A stretch of DNA of 64,000 bases from Hygrocybe punicea (lineage: Eukaryota; Basidiomycota; Agaricomycetes; Agaricales; Hygrophoraceae), in the NCBI GenBank assembly GCA_963556145.1, contig OY744464.1:5146001-5210000 (forward strand), written 5' to 3'. This document shows, in pieces, positions 20,979 to 32,514 of this stretch; the stretch's first letter is position 1, and the number at the start of each line of letters is the position of its first letter. The notes under the pieces were generated by a model. That model ran no database searches, had not been told where the DNA came from, and was given only the letters and a program-made list of their open reading frames with translations. Both the position numbers and the translations under genes were made by a program.

Positions 20979-23900
20979 ATGGCAACTTCAACCAATGGTA
21001 CCGCAGAAAACTCAATTCACTTCCTGCCAACGGCAACCCGTACCAAACTTCGTTCCTCTCAAATATTGACGTCTTTATCTCAAATCGTTTCTGAACTGCT
21101 GCAAAATTCGCTAGATGCAGAAGCGCTTCAGGTTGCAGTCGGGGTCGACTGTGAGGAATGGTCTTGCTGGGTTCGGGATGATGGTGTCGGAATCAACAAA
21201 AACGACATGAACATCCTTGGCAAGGGATCCGAGGATGGGAGGTATGGTGAGAGCATCAGTACTGGAATAACTCTATGAAGCCCAGTGAATAAGAAAACAC
21301 TTGTCAGGAACATCAAAGGCCTATTCACCAGATTCTTTAGATGTTATTTCGACTTTTGGTTTCCGTGGTGAAGGTGCGTATCCATCCATCCACGGTAAAC
21401 GATTCGGATGCTCTACGAGATATGTGGTCTATATAGCACTGGCTTCCGCTGCTGATCTTTCTTGCCTCGAAATCTCATCTCGAACAGCAAGATCTCGTGA
21501 AAGTTGGACTATCATTCTCAAGGTACACATCATGTTACTCCGGGAAATCCTCTTTACAACTACACTTCTCAGGGAGGACATACTCTCTTCAATGGTCCGT
21601 CTGTTCGTTGGCGACAAGAATCACCCGGCACCGTAGTTTGTATCCGTGACGCCTTCTATAATGTTTGTTGGGTTTCTCGTCATCAAGGCAAATCTAATTC
21701 AAATAGCAAGCTTAGCTTCCCATTCGTCGTCTTTCTCATCCCTCTCCCGCGAGTACTATGAATCTCATTCGTCAGGAAATCGAAACATATGCCCTGGTGT
21801 TTCCCAAGGTGTTATTCTCTCTAGAGAATACACACCTTTCCCCCAGCAAGGGCCATATTATCAAGGTTCCCAAGGTTGGTCATTTACACATCAATTGGCC
21901 TACCCTTGACGTCTTCACTGTAGACCACTTCCACTTTGGCCGCGTTTCGTTATTTGTATGGTCGGGCACTCGCTGAGGTAAGTGCACTTGTGTGTTGTAG
22001 TGATATCTATTTGTGGACACAATCTCCCACTTAGCACGTTGACGAAATCCACGAGACGCTAGATGATATGAAACTAGACGGTTTCATCAGCCTGCATGGG
22101 GCTCATTCGAAGGTATGTACTACGTTTATCCATTGTCCAGTGATGTCTCAAATCATTCCGCCCGTTCTAGAGGTATCAGTTTTTATGTTTGTGCAAAGAA
22201 ATGGATAGACGACACTGTTGCTCACCTTCATCTCGTCTCATAGACGTCAATCGACACCGGTTGGCTATTTGCGATCTTCACGGCATTATAGATAATCGAT
22301 TTAATTCGAGTTCATTCATGAAAAACGTACTTCTCTCTCGGATATTGCAAAAGTTTGATATTCTGATATTAACTTAGGCTTATGACGAAAACGGCCAAAC
22401 GAGCCTTCCCCGTTCTAGTACGTAATGCCCGGTACTGTCAATTTGAATCTTCACTTGAACTGTATTTAGCCGTTCGTCGATCACCCCGCAAGATGGAACG
22501 AAAGCACGTTTATGTTCTCAATCTAACTTTGCCACCCAGTCATATAGATAATTGTCTTGAGCCTGCAAAAGCCTCTGTGCATTTGAGGGTACATACAACT
22601 TCACATTTCCTGATCTTACAATCACTGACTTCAACTCAGAACAAGGACGTAGTGTCATCGTTTCTATCCTCAGTTGTCCAGTCTTTTCTTGTTCGTCATG
22701 GATTCATTACCCAAGAACTCCTGGATCGAGGTCGAAGTAAGAACAACCAGTCGCCGTCGCCCTCTCCGTCTAAACGGCGGAAACGTAATTCGATGATCGA
22801 GAGTACGCCAATGCCCAAACCCACGCTTATGTCCACCTCAGCCACGGTAGATGAGGAGAGAGCTGAAGAAGTACCCTTTTATGCTTATCATGTTCGTCTC
22901 TTTAATCAAATACTTCATACACGGCTGACCCTTCCACAGGGCGACGATGCAATAAGTGATGATGTTGCTTGGAAAGATCCAACGACGGGCGAATATTTTA
23001 TCATTGATAAGCGAACTGGGCATTCCAGAACGTTTTTGCCCATTGAGTATCGGAAGGATGGCGAACTCGAGGGAGTACCAACATCACGCCGCACGCTTCT
23101 CCGGACCCACAACGGTCTACTTGGAATGGGAGAAGGGTCGGCTGTTCCCGAATGGATTCAAGAAGCGCTTCGGGTGCGTACGACTTCGCTATCTTGACGG
23201 ACCCACGTATGATCGTGTTTACAGGCAAATCAAACTTATGCTCTAACAGAGCCCAAAATCCCGGCGTTATCTATTTCGTCCCTGTTCGCAGACGCACAAG
23301 CCAAACAATCTCCTTTTGGTCGGCACAGCTGTAGTGGGCATTTCCAGGATTCTCAGAGTGTGGTGCATTATTTCCAAACGCGATGGAAAGTCCCAGAAAC
23401 AAATGACTTATCGCGTCGGTTCCACAAGCAAGATCTTCGCAATGCACAGGTTATCAACCAAGTTGATCGGAAGTTCATCGCTTGTCTGATGGACGATGGT
23501 TCCGAAGACCCTGAATGTTCCGTTGACGGACGTGCGCTTGTCCTTATAGATCAACATGCTGCCGATGAACGAGTCCGAGTGGAGAGGTTCTTGAAGGAGA
23601 TTTGTCAGGGATTCCTGCATTGGGAGAATGGGATCGGCGGACTCCGGACCAGGGAACTATCACCGCCGATATCTGTTCTTCTCACTCGACGTGAAGCACT
23701 CCGATTGGGAGGCTCAAATGACATCCGGTTGGCATTTAAAAGCTGGGGTTTAAAATTTGTGGATTCAAGTCAAACGAGTGAGTGTGAGGCGGAGGAAGGT
23801 ATGGATGCTGGTAACAGCGAATACGTTCAAGTATTGGTTCAGAGTATACCGGAGATTGTGAGCGACAAAGTATGCTTCTGTCTTCACCGCACTTTCAATC

Positions 23901-24446
23901 CACCTGATTGCGTTCTACTGCATCCAGCTTTTGGTGGGAGATGAACTCCGGGAGCTGGTGAAAGGTTTTCTTGGGCAACTGGAAACAGATGCGTCACCGT
24001 TTCCCTCCGAATCTGCACTGCATTCGATTCGAGAAGACGCCTCCTCGATTGACGCGGACTTTGGTTGGTTGAAAGCCCTACGGTGGTGTCCCCGTCAGCT
24101 GTTGGACTTGATTAATTCCAAGGCTTGTCGAGGTAATCGGTCTTGTTTTTACAACCGACGATCGCGAAGTAACCGCCACATTGTAGGGGCAATCATGTTC
24201 AATGACTCGCTATCTCGGGATCAATGTGAACAATTGATCCGGCGACTATCCGAAACTGCGTTTCCATTCCAGTGTGCCCATGGAAGGTCGGTATATATTT
24301 CCGCTCATGGATGGGCGTCTTCTCAGCCTTCCTGTAGACCTTCTTTGGTTCCTCTTGTGAACGTAAAGGCCAGGATGGGAGACAACGACGGAAGTCGACG
24401 CCGGCCAAATATTCGGTGGACCGAATTTAGCGCTTCACCGCGGTAA
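20979..24446 (+). CDS. MLH3: DNA mismatch repair protein MLH3
   Basis: Sixteen exons (20979-21246, 21308-21373, 21437-21522, 21573-21662, 21716-21874, 21924-21977, 22035-22112, 22171-22186, 22244-22326, 22378-22417, 22470-22588, 22640-23173, 23225-23869, 23928-24132, 24187-24286, 24338-24446) give 883 aa. The N-terminal GHKL ATPase has ELLQNSLDA (E39, N43), DDGVG (67-71) and FGFRGEAL. The C-terminal domain has the metal-binding endonuclease motif DQHAADERVRVE near residue 640 and QCAHGRPS near the end. This separates active MutL homologues from inactive ones. With MLH1 it forms MutL-gamma, which nicks DNA for meiotic crossovers and repair. Exon 8 is 16 nt. Intron 22589-22639 is 51 nt, in frame and stop-free. 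A second in-frame stretch, 22892-22939, may also be an intron. Either would alter only the disordered linker. Confidence 0.92.
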
Positions 24447-24657
24447 CGAAAGAGTCTCGGCCAGTTCAGATCGCCAAGGACAAACACAGAATCTTATTTT
24501 CCTGAATGGGTACAGGTCATGGGACTTGGTTATTATGTAATTTCGGAACATAGAATTTGTGTACGTCATCAAGTTGGGGCGACTAGCATATAAAGTCCTA
24601 CACCCATCGCTCTACAGCTGTGTTTCTTACCTGTTATTCATCATATTTCCTGCGGCC

Positions 24658-25264
24658 ATGACAAAGTCTGTCACAAAAGTCATCTACAAGCCCGATTCTC
24701 AGTCAACCGATGAGTACATCGCAATGATCGTTAGCCCTGCAGAGGTGTGTCTTTTTCACCCATGTGTCTGGACCGTTTGAGTTAAATATTGCCTACATCT
24801 TTCAGTACGCGAAGTGGAAAGCGGGAGGTGGGGTTTTATTCTAATCGTATTCAATTGATCTAATGTTGACTGCCTCTTGGTTAGACACGTAAATACGCCA
24901 GCGTCTAATTCTGCCGTTCGATATGTACGTTGACTGTTTCAATATGCAGCACAATTGCACTGGCGGATTTCGTAGACTGTAAGTTGTATTCCAAATTTGA
25001 TGTTTGACAACGATTTCACTCGGCGTCGCAGCCTTCCAAATTTTCCACACAGGGCAAGGAGCACAGGGCATCTTGGGCAAACCGTCGCAACAACAACTCG
25101 ACACCGTTTTCAACACCCACAATGATGTTGAAGTCATGACCATGGTCCTTCGGAAAGGCGTCGCTCAATCGTCCGATGCAATCCATTCTGGTTCCGGCAC
25201 TACAAACGCTGCAAGAGGTAGTGCAGTGATCAACACCAAGGGCAAGGGACATACTGGTATTTAG
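24658..25264 (+). CDS. RTC3: Small SBDS N-terminal-domain protein (RTC3-like)
   Basis: Exons 24658-24744, 24806-24827, 24885-24888, 24950-24978 and 25032-25264 give 124 aa. The reading TKVIYKPDSQSTDEYIAMIV, YAKWKAGDTTIALADFVDSF and IFHTGQGAQGILGKPSQQQL matches the stand-alone SBDS N-terminal-domain family (yeast Rtc3/Yhr087w). That family is linked to RNA metabolism, and its exact role is unsettled. Exon 3 is just four nucleotides, ACAC. It is needed to complete the codons for D-T in the conserved GDT-I-L stretch, and no other splice combination keeps frame. The tail is Gly/Ser/Thr-rich. It is tail to tail with AFG1; the 272 bp between hold only 3' regions. Confidence 0.85.
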
Positions 25265-25536
25265 AGAAGAAATGAGCTTGTCTGTCGTTGGAACGATTGA
25301 AATCAATGCATTGTATCATAAATTCTTCCCCAGCCATTTGGAAACGATACATAAAATAGTGTGTACAGCCAGCCCAGTCAATGCAGAAACATTACACACG
25401 CATTGTAAATTATCAAAAAATCCAAAATATCAACAGAGGAGAGATCGGTGACGAATGCTAGGGACGTACAGAAGTGCAACACATAAAGACACATACAACA
25501 ATCCGAATATTATCAGCATATAATATGTTTAGCTTA

Positions 25537-27504
25537 CTAGTTCACCCCCGCAGTGTCCGCCCATTCTCTACTCCCCATCTGCACAAGTCGTGAGCACGCT
25601 CTAGCGAATGCAAACAACTCTTCTTCACCAGTAAAGATGGAGCTCGCTCCCACAACTTGGTCGGAGAGGCCCTACATGCGGAAGGTCAGCCGATGGTAGC
25701 AAAGTCAAACATAAGCGTACAAGATCGTCCATGATGCTGCGAAAATGGTCTGACAGGCTGCCGGGGGTGTTGTCTAATTTGTCAGAGAAAACCTGGAAGA
25801 TGGGTACTTCCGATGTGACGAAGAGCTTGGTCTAAGAATTCAGAGAAATCAGTCGTACGATATCATCGACAGAGACAGTCGGTCTACCTTGCTTTCGTAG
25901 CAAGCTATGGGAAGCCTGATCAATCACCAGTTGTGCAAGCCTATACGTGCGATGTACTAACCGTCGATGAAGGTAATAAATCTTCGAGCCTAACCAACTG
26001 TCATCAGAAGCTTCTTCACAATATACTCGTGAAAATAGTTACCATATCCTTCTTATCTAAACCCATTTGAGGTACATCCAACACAAAAACCGTTCCAAAT
26101 GTCTTTGTCACCTCCAGATAATCAGCAGCGCTCAACGGATTCCCACACAGCTCCTCAAAATGAAACTTGGCCACCTTACTCGTGCTCTCCGGAATAACGA
26201 GCGAGCGGCCCCAGATTGTCAAACGCCGATTGGAAAGGACGGGGTCGAGAGGGTCATCCGAAGTCAGCGAGGTGAATATTTTACTGATTTCGAGGGCGTT
26301 GGTTTCGTCGAGGGGGTGGTAGTAAACATTTGAGAGAGCTCGAGGAATGCGCCGATAATCTGTAATATCATAAGACGAAATACGCCCGTAATTGGAAATA
26401 AGAAACCTACCCGTGCCAGAATTCAGGTCCTTGACTTCGAAACGCGACTTGAGGATTTCAATTGCTGGTATAAAACTGGATCGTTGGATGCCATTTTTAT
26501 ACAAGTCGTTTGGGTGACGGCTAGCGCAGACAACGTGATGGATATATTGATGAGGCAGAGAGTTGTTAACTTACTTGGAGGTGAGAACACACACAACTCC
26601 AAAATCTAAGAGACTTTCAAGTAATCGTCGGAGAATCATAGCGTCGGCAATATCGGTAACCTACACCCAAGGTCAAAAGAGACGACGGTCGCAGCTGCGT
26701 TCTTCACCATACCTGGAACTCATCGAAGCAGAGCACACACGCATCGTTGGCCAAATCGCGTGCGACTGGGAGTATAGGGTCGCCCCCTCTGTGTCCCATG
26801 GCGGCCTTGGCGGCATGCACGCGCTTGTGCACGTCAATCATGAATGCGTGGAAGTGCACGCGGCGCTTACGTTTCAGTGACGTGGGAAGGGTATGAAAAA
26901 ATAGATCCATCAGCATGGTCTTGCCAGTTCCAACGTCCCCGTAGAGATAGAGACCTTTAGGGGCATGTTCTATAGTTACTGGAGCATTATAGGAAAAAAT
27001 GCGGGACATCTGTGCTTTGTCAGTCTAAGGTTTATGAAAACAGCAAAGACTTACTAAAGAATTCGAAGAAGGGAGCTCGGGTATCATTGGTGGGTCATAA
27101 TCTAGAAGATTGTCGTGTAGTTGCTGAAGCGTCTCTATTATGCGCGTCTGGTGATCATCGCTGCGCAATACCCCTGATTTGACAAGACTACGATAACGCC
27201 GCAGTGGACTGAGTTGATCTAGAATACGACAATCAGAGAGGGAATGTACTGTGCCCTCAGGAGGCCGCTTACCGTTCCGTGTGGGATATGGTGGATCATT
27301 GAGAGCTGTTTTCGGAGTTTGCAGAACAGAGGATTCAGCGTAGTCGGCGTGTTCGCGGACTGCCAATGATGAGCTAAAGACTTGTCCTCGAGAATGGAGG
27401 CATCGAGAAGGGGGAAAAGGGCCTAGGAGTTGATTGTGACGATAAGTTGAAGTGTGAAATCGACAGCGAGATGCTGAAGTTACTGCAGTTCGAACAGCCT
27501 TCAT
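25537..27504 (-). CDS. AFG1: AFG1-like mitochondrial AAA ATPase
   Basis: Exons 27504-27273, 27218-27055, 27009-26714/26713, 26660-26575, 26520-26411, 26359-26043, 25989-25962, 25904-25888, 25831-25721 and 25671-25537 give 498 aa. After a basic N terminus and PLRRYRSLV comes Walker A GDVGTGKT (about 156-163) and Walker B CVLCFDEFQVTD (about 224-235). Then follow ILRRLLESL, TSNRHPNDLYKNGIQR, the FEELCGNPLSAADYLE segment, ARRFITFIDACYESK and SRLVQMGSREW. These mark the AFG1/LACE1 family, which acts in the mitochondrial matrix in complex IV quality control. Exon 8 is 17 nt. Intron 27272-27219 is 54 nt, in frame and stop-free, so an unspliced form could be translated. UreF starts 141 bp away on the other strand. 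Confidence 0.93.
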
Positions 27505-27645
27505 GGCTTGTCAATGGATCCAAGAACCACCCAGCGACAGCGCTGCACCGATTTATAAGACAAGGCACTGCAGAAACCCCTAGCCCACGCAGGACGCCAA
27601 CTTGAAGCTAGTTTCTGAAGCCACCGTCGGCAAACACCGGATTTA

Positions 27646-28554
27646 TTGCTCGCTGTCATGAACGACGACGACAGCGAGGCCTACATATTACTGCTATTAT
27701 CTGATGGCAACCTACCAACTGGCTCTTTCGTTGCATCGTCCGGGCTCGAATCCTACGTAAAACATGGCTTTTTCCGTTCTCAACCTGATCCTACTACCAC
27801 ATTTATTCGCGATAGCCTGGAAACATACGCCCGGAGTGCTTTGCCATTTGTCTCCGATGCCCACCGCGTCGTCGAGCAGATTTATCTGGAGGGCGGTGAT
27901 ACAGAAAAGATGCAGGCGCCAGTTTTGACTGATCTGGCCACGCTGGACGAGCATTATCAGGCAATGACTCTAAACCATGTTGCCAGACGCGCCTCTCAAG
28001 CACAGGGTGTCGCACTGCTCACTCTATATACGAAAGGGTTTTCTCGGCCAGAATTCTTCCTTGATCCGTCGAAACGAGCCAGAGAAGTCCGGTTGAATGC
28101 TCTTGTGGTCAAGCTCAAAGTTATGGTGAGGAGAGGCGATACACATGGCCATCTCCCAATTTGCTGGGGTGTTTTGACAGCTGCCCTTGGTTTGACGTTA
28201 GGTAGCTATGGGTCCAGCTCTCCAAAATATACTACGGCAGCTGATAGATTTGCAGAACGATCCCAATTCCTACATCTTTTCTTGCATGCAAGAAACCTCC
28301 TTTCATCTTCAGTTCGTTTAAACACCCTCGGTCCTTACGCCGCTCAACAAATCTTACTGCACGCCGTTCGATCGTCGGTGACGGTTGAAGCCTCTCGATG
28401 CAAGAATCTGCGCACTGGCGTGATATCACTCTCAGATGATCCAGTTGCCATACAGTTTGACCAAACAATCGATGGACCTGCAACGACCTGGCCCCTAGGA
28501 GAAATTCTCGCGGCTCGCCATGACTTGCAGCATTCACGAATTTTCAATAGCTAA
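27646..28554 (+). CDS. ureF: Urease accessory protein UreF
   Basis: An uninterrupted frame of 302 aa; translation may start at 27658 (MNDDDSEAY) instead. The conserved opening LLLLSDGNLPTGSFVASSGLESYVKHG is the UreF signature. Later family features are the helix with LNHVARRASQAQG and the GPYAAQQILLHAV segment. UreF joins UreD/UreH and UreG to load nickel into urease. It is intronless in an intron-dense neighbourhood, which is unusual but needs no special cause. The stop is 60 bp from the convergent eIF3f stop. The urease and other accessory genes are not in the window, so they are unlinked. Confidence 0.92.
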   Translation: MLAVMNDDDSEAYILLLLSDGNLPTGSFVASSGLESYVKHGFFRSQPDPTTTFIRDSLETYARSALPFVSDAHRVVEQIYLEGGDTEKMQAPVLTDLATLDEHYQAMTLNHVARRASQAQGVALLTLYTKGFSRPEFFLDPSKRAREVRLNALVVKLKVMVRRGDTHGHLPICWGVLTAALGLTLGSYGSSSPKYTTAADRFAERSQFLHLFLHARNLLSSSVRLNTLGPYAAQQILLHAVRSSVTVEASRCKNLRTGVISLSDDPVAIQFDQTIDGPATTWPLGEILAARHDLQHSRIFNS

Positions 28555-28614
28555 TCGCAAGATCATGATGTGCAATCAATAGCCAAAGTTACAAGGGAAT
28601 TCACATGACGCCAA

Positions 28615-29808
28615 CTATGACAGCGTGACGAGAGCTAAGCGGGATGAAATTTCCGCTTGCGCCCGTACGAGATTCGCGAGGTACGAGACCATTAGCGTAT
28701 CCTATATGCCGAAGGGAACGAGGAGAAATGAGATTATGATGGCGGAAATCGCAAACAAAGCACCAACCTGTAGACTGGCATTGAACCCTCCTTTCTCTAG
28801 ATCGTCCGTACTCGCACCAAGTGTGTCCATCAAGTATCTCCCCACGGCGGGGTCCCCTTTGGTTTCCCCTGCGAGAACAGCGTGCACATACGCGAGGACA
28901 CGGTCCAGCATGCTGGTTATGCTTTTGATAGAGCGTTCTAGAACTTCGAGGTCTGTTACGGGTTGCTGAGTGGATTGTGAGGGCATTTGGGCTGTGGTTG
29001 TCAATAGGTCGACTGAAGATCGTGTTAGTGGTCGTATGGGATAGGCTGAAAGGGACGTACCTCCACTCCGTTCGGCATCGTGAAAGCGAAGTTCACAGGG
29101 AACGGGGACGAATACGCAGTTTTCCGGTTTGGGGAAAACGCCAACCGGTGAACTCATAGACAGGTACATGTTGGTTGAGACAAGGATGTAAAGAAATTTG
29201 TATATACACACCTCACATATGCCTTGACACCTGCTGGATCACCTTCATCCAGACCTGTATTGAAAGCAACATGAATGGCCTGATGAGGTGCTGTTTCTTG
29301 TGAGTAGAAATTTTGTATGAGGGCAGAGTACGTGTCCAGGTTTGATCCCGTCGAATACCTGTTTCCGTGGGCCTCAGATTCGTGTCGACGAACTACAGCA
29401 AAGAAATAAACGAAGCCTACCAGCCGACAATAACCTCTTTGGGGCTGACTTTATGATGCAGCTCGTACATGGTTCGATGGTACTCCATATCTACGGCAAC
29501 CTGCTCCGACGTCTCGCTGTGCAAAACCGGGAACGAGGATCGCACGTCGATTTCGGATTCGGTACGCATGCCAAGGAGGGTGCCGATGACGCGGTCCTGG
29601 GCATCTGTTCGTCGCAGGTAATGGTCGAGGATGGAAAAGAGGGCTACAGGGTGGATTGTTACGCTAGTCGGTGTGCGTCTAGTGGTATGTTAGTTCACTC
29701 GTGCGTTGATGAATATGTTTTGGGGACAAACGGAGCACCCGTGTTTGTTCCTGCAGAGGACTGTTGGATGAGGATGGCGGACGATGAGGACGATGAACCA
29801 AGAGGCAT
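28615..29808 (-). CDS. eIF3f: Eukaryotic translation initiation factor 3 subunit F
   Basis: Exons 29808-29732, 29678-29421, 29358-29212, 29152-29061, 29012-28768 and 28701-28615 give 301 aa. The MPN domain begins [18 protein letters not shown] and continues [49 protein letters not shown] and NTGL. The C-terminal part has [34 protein letters not shown] and [18 protein letters not shown], all characteristic of eIF3f. The metal-binding histidines of active MPN proteases are absent, as expected. The first exon has a weak donor (GTTTGT) but a good CTAAC branch site. Only 82 bp separate its start from the divergent TOM7. Confidence 0.93.
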
Positions 29809-29890
29809 TTTGCCAGGGGGTCAGTGTTTGCGGCCAAACTTTTGTTCGGAGTTCGCCGTGCAACTTTTGCCTTCACCAAAAACCATTTCA

Positions 29891-30211
29891 ATGCCTTCAG
29901 AAGAGACAAAGGTCGGTGTTCGTAGCTATTCGTCGCAACGGCCTTGAGGATCTGATCTCGGAATAATAACAGGAACGTATTACCAAGCTTATCGACATTG
30001 GACGGGTATGTTCTCTCTCCAAAAGACTCTCAGGAAATCTCTGAATTATGCTAGACTGTCTTGCATTATGGCTGGATACCTTTGATTATCTACGTCGGCT
30101 ACACGCGAAGTAACCCACAACCTTCTTTGATCAAGTGAGCTTTATTCATCTGCCTTGCAAACCTCCTTTGACCAGTCCTACGTCGTCAGATTGATCAGCC
30201 CCCTTGCTTGA
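29891..30211 (+). CDS. TOM7: Mitochondrial import receptor subunit TOM7
   Basis: Four small exons, 29891-29911, 29973-30005, 30055-30134 and 30190-30211, join in phase to give 51 aa. The product has the Tom7 pattern: MPSEETKERI, then LIDIGRTVLHYGW, a membrane span IPLIIYVGYT, and the invariant tail NPQPSLIKLISPLA. Tom7 is a small tail-anchored subunit of the outer-membrane TOM complex and tunes its assembly. The exons are too short to stand out as open frames; the identification rests on the continuous match across all four. It shares an 82-bp promoter with eIF3f. Confidence 0.93.
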
Positions 30212-30557
30212 GGCAATGTGTTTTCTTATCGCCGTTCCGTGAAAATGATTTATTTCTTCGTGTATGCCTGTGAACATGAAATGATGTTTATTGCGAATGG
30301 TGAGTTGATGTCTTCGACCTGATTGGCGTGATTATATGCGTCGTGGTTGATATTTCCGATTCAAACGTGATTCCTTTCACGGTGACGCTTTCCGTTGTAA
30401 CCGCTTCCGGGCTGCGTTTATCGGAAGGTGTCGACATGTGGACATGGCAAGGCCAGATATGATATTTATTTTTCTCGTTTTACGCTGGTATGCAACGTTT
30501 TGCTGACATGCTCGCCTTTCAAACAGAAAGCAAGCAACATCAGACCAGAAATGCCAA
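30212..30557. other. 3' region between TOM7 and RING gene
   Basis: These 346 bp lie between two convergent gene ends. No exon, RNA gene or repeat was recognised. Confidence 0.5.
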
Positions 30558-32203
30558 TTATATATAGATTCGTCTTAGTTCTGTTGCGGCTGTAATCCGC
30601 TTGCAAATAGGACAAAGTTTCGTGGTCCCTAGACAGCGCAACCAACAGTCTCTGCAGCAAGTGTGCCAACACCCCGTCGATACAGTAGGCTCTGTGTACG
30701 GGTCAATGCAAATCCGACAGAGTACGGAAGTTGGAGACGATTCAAATGCCCTCATGGATTCCTGCGTTTCAGGCCGATGTGAGGTCGAAATAAAGCACGA
30801 GAAGCGGTCTTACCAGTAGCTTGATTTTATTCTCCAGCGCACTGACTAACGCAGATGAATTTCGGTGTTTGCGCGCCATAGCGATAGCGAGGTTGGTCCT
30901 GTCCACTTCTCCAACCCTCATATCCTCCATCCCCGACTTCACTGGGCTCTCGTCCTCGGGCAACCTTCTCACGACCTTCCCCTCGGCCACCAAGTCGCGT
31001 AACGACTTATTATGTCGAGCCTCAGTCCCCACATCGCCATCTCCGTCGATCTCAACCTCCAATTCTTGCTCATCTCCAATAGGTTGTGGATCACTGCCGA
31101 GAGTTAGGATGTCTCCTTCATGGAACTGTGCATCGCCAAATACTGCTTCATCATCACCGTCTACATCCACTTCGTCGTCCACGTCCTCCTCATTTCGATT
31201 TCGCACGTGAAACCCCATTGCTGTGATACCTCAGTTGATGATGCGCAGATTCATCAACAATAGAAAAACGCACCTCTCAAATTGGCTGTATCAGAAACCG
31301 TGATCCTCGTCTCACCGTCAATATCAATATCCTCCCATGTATCCTCCCGGCTAGTTCTTTCATTTTCCTCCTCCTGTGATATTCTGCTCTGGTACGCCAA
31401 ACAAGCATCTACATGCGCTTCCATCACGTCCCGGTCGCCCCGAACTGTCTGGGAACACACCGGACATAGCGTTTCACCTCTTCCATTAACGGTTGAAGCA
31501 ATCCAGGTACTGTCACAATCCTCGCTATCTCGCGTCATTTCTCGCAACTTTGTATGTCGCTGCTTGCGACGGCGTTTGATGGTCTGGATGGTCTTACTGG
31601 TTCGTTCAAGTGTATCCGCCGAGTCCGCACGGTGGTTCATGGCGCTGAGAGATTTACGTGCTCGGATAGCGGAGCGTCGATCCCGAGAGCGTGATCTAGT
31701 CGTGAACATGAGAACGCTTCTCGCAACTGTCGCCGCGATGTGCACAAATCAATCCTCGCGTACCCTTCCTCAAATTCATCCACCATGACCTCTGTCGAGC
31801 CTATTTGGCTCACAATATCTTCCACTCTTTCCATCTCCAACTCGGAATGTATGTGTAGCAGTCGTATAGGTATACTCTCGTTGCATACTGGACACGGTTT
31901 CGTTTCGGCACGTTTAGCTTTGCACTCTCTTCATTAGATTTGTTTGATGAAGCTAGATTCAATATGCTCACGTTTCTTGACCGACGTGGGCACCAGAGAT
32001 GATAAGGACCGACTATTTGAAGGTGATACCTCAATAGCGCGTTTCTTGCCTCTGACACAGAAGATATAAGGAAAGAAAGAGGTGCGAGCAGGAAAGAAGG
32101 CACTGCATGAGACCGGAATGGTATCCTCGGAGCAAAGCTGCCCCAAAGGTAAATTATAGCCTTGTCCGAATTTCTACAGGAGAATGGCGGCTTTGCGATG
32201 CAT
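30558..32203 (-). CDS. RNF220-like RING E3 ubiquitin ligase
   Basis: Exons 32051-31972, 31917-31764, 31695-31274, 31220-30814 and 30761-30558 are well supported. The first is probably 32203-32178 (M-H-R-K-A-A...), though an unspliced start at 32146 is also open. Two zinc-finger-like motifs come first: CPVCNESIPIRLLHIHSELE and LCPVCSQTVRGDRDVMEAHVDACL. A long acidic stretch follows. The C-terminal RING reads LCRICIDPYTEPTVSTGCWH, then CCRDCWLRCLG, KLCPICK and ELRRIYI. The same order and the W/H pattern occur in animal RNF220, where the protein ubiquitinates nuclear factors. A fungal ligase of the same architecture is therefore inferred. Its 5' end lies just beside giant palindrome B, so its promoter may reach into the repeat. 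Confidence 0.85.
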
Positions 32204-32514
32204 ATGGCTGGCGTACGGGATGGATTGGATGCAACTATTTTCGGATAAGGTGACTAGTGTATATGGTCTAAGCGCGTACCAGTTTACAGCCAAACACACG
32301 TACCATGTTACACACAAAATCATTACAGCCGGCTGAATTAGTGCTCAGGAACCATTCAGCCACTAGTAGACGATTAGAGAACTGGTTCTCCTGCACCACC
32401 TGCTGTTGCCTACTGGCAGTGGTTCCTGAGCACCATCCATACTGTTGTTGAGTGGTTTTCCTGCACCAGATCTCATATTTGGGTGGTGGCTTTCCTGCAC
32501 CATGGTTCAAAAAT

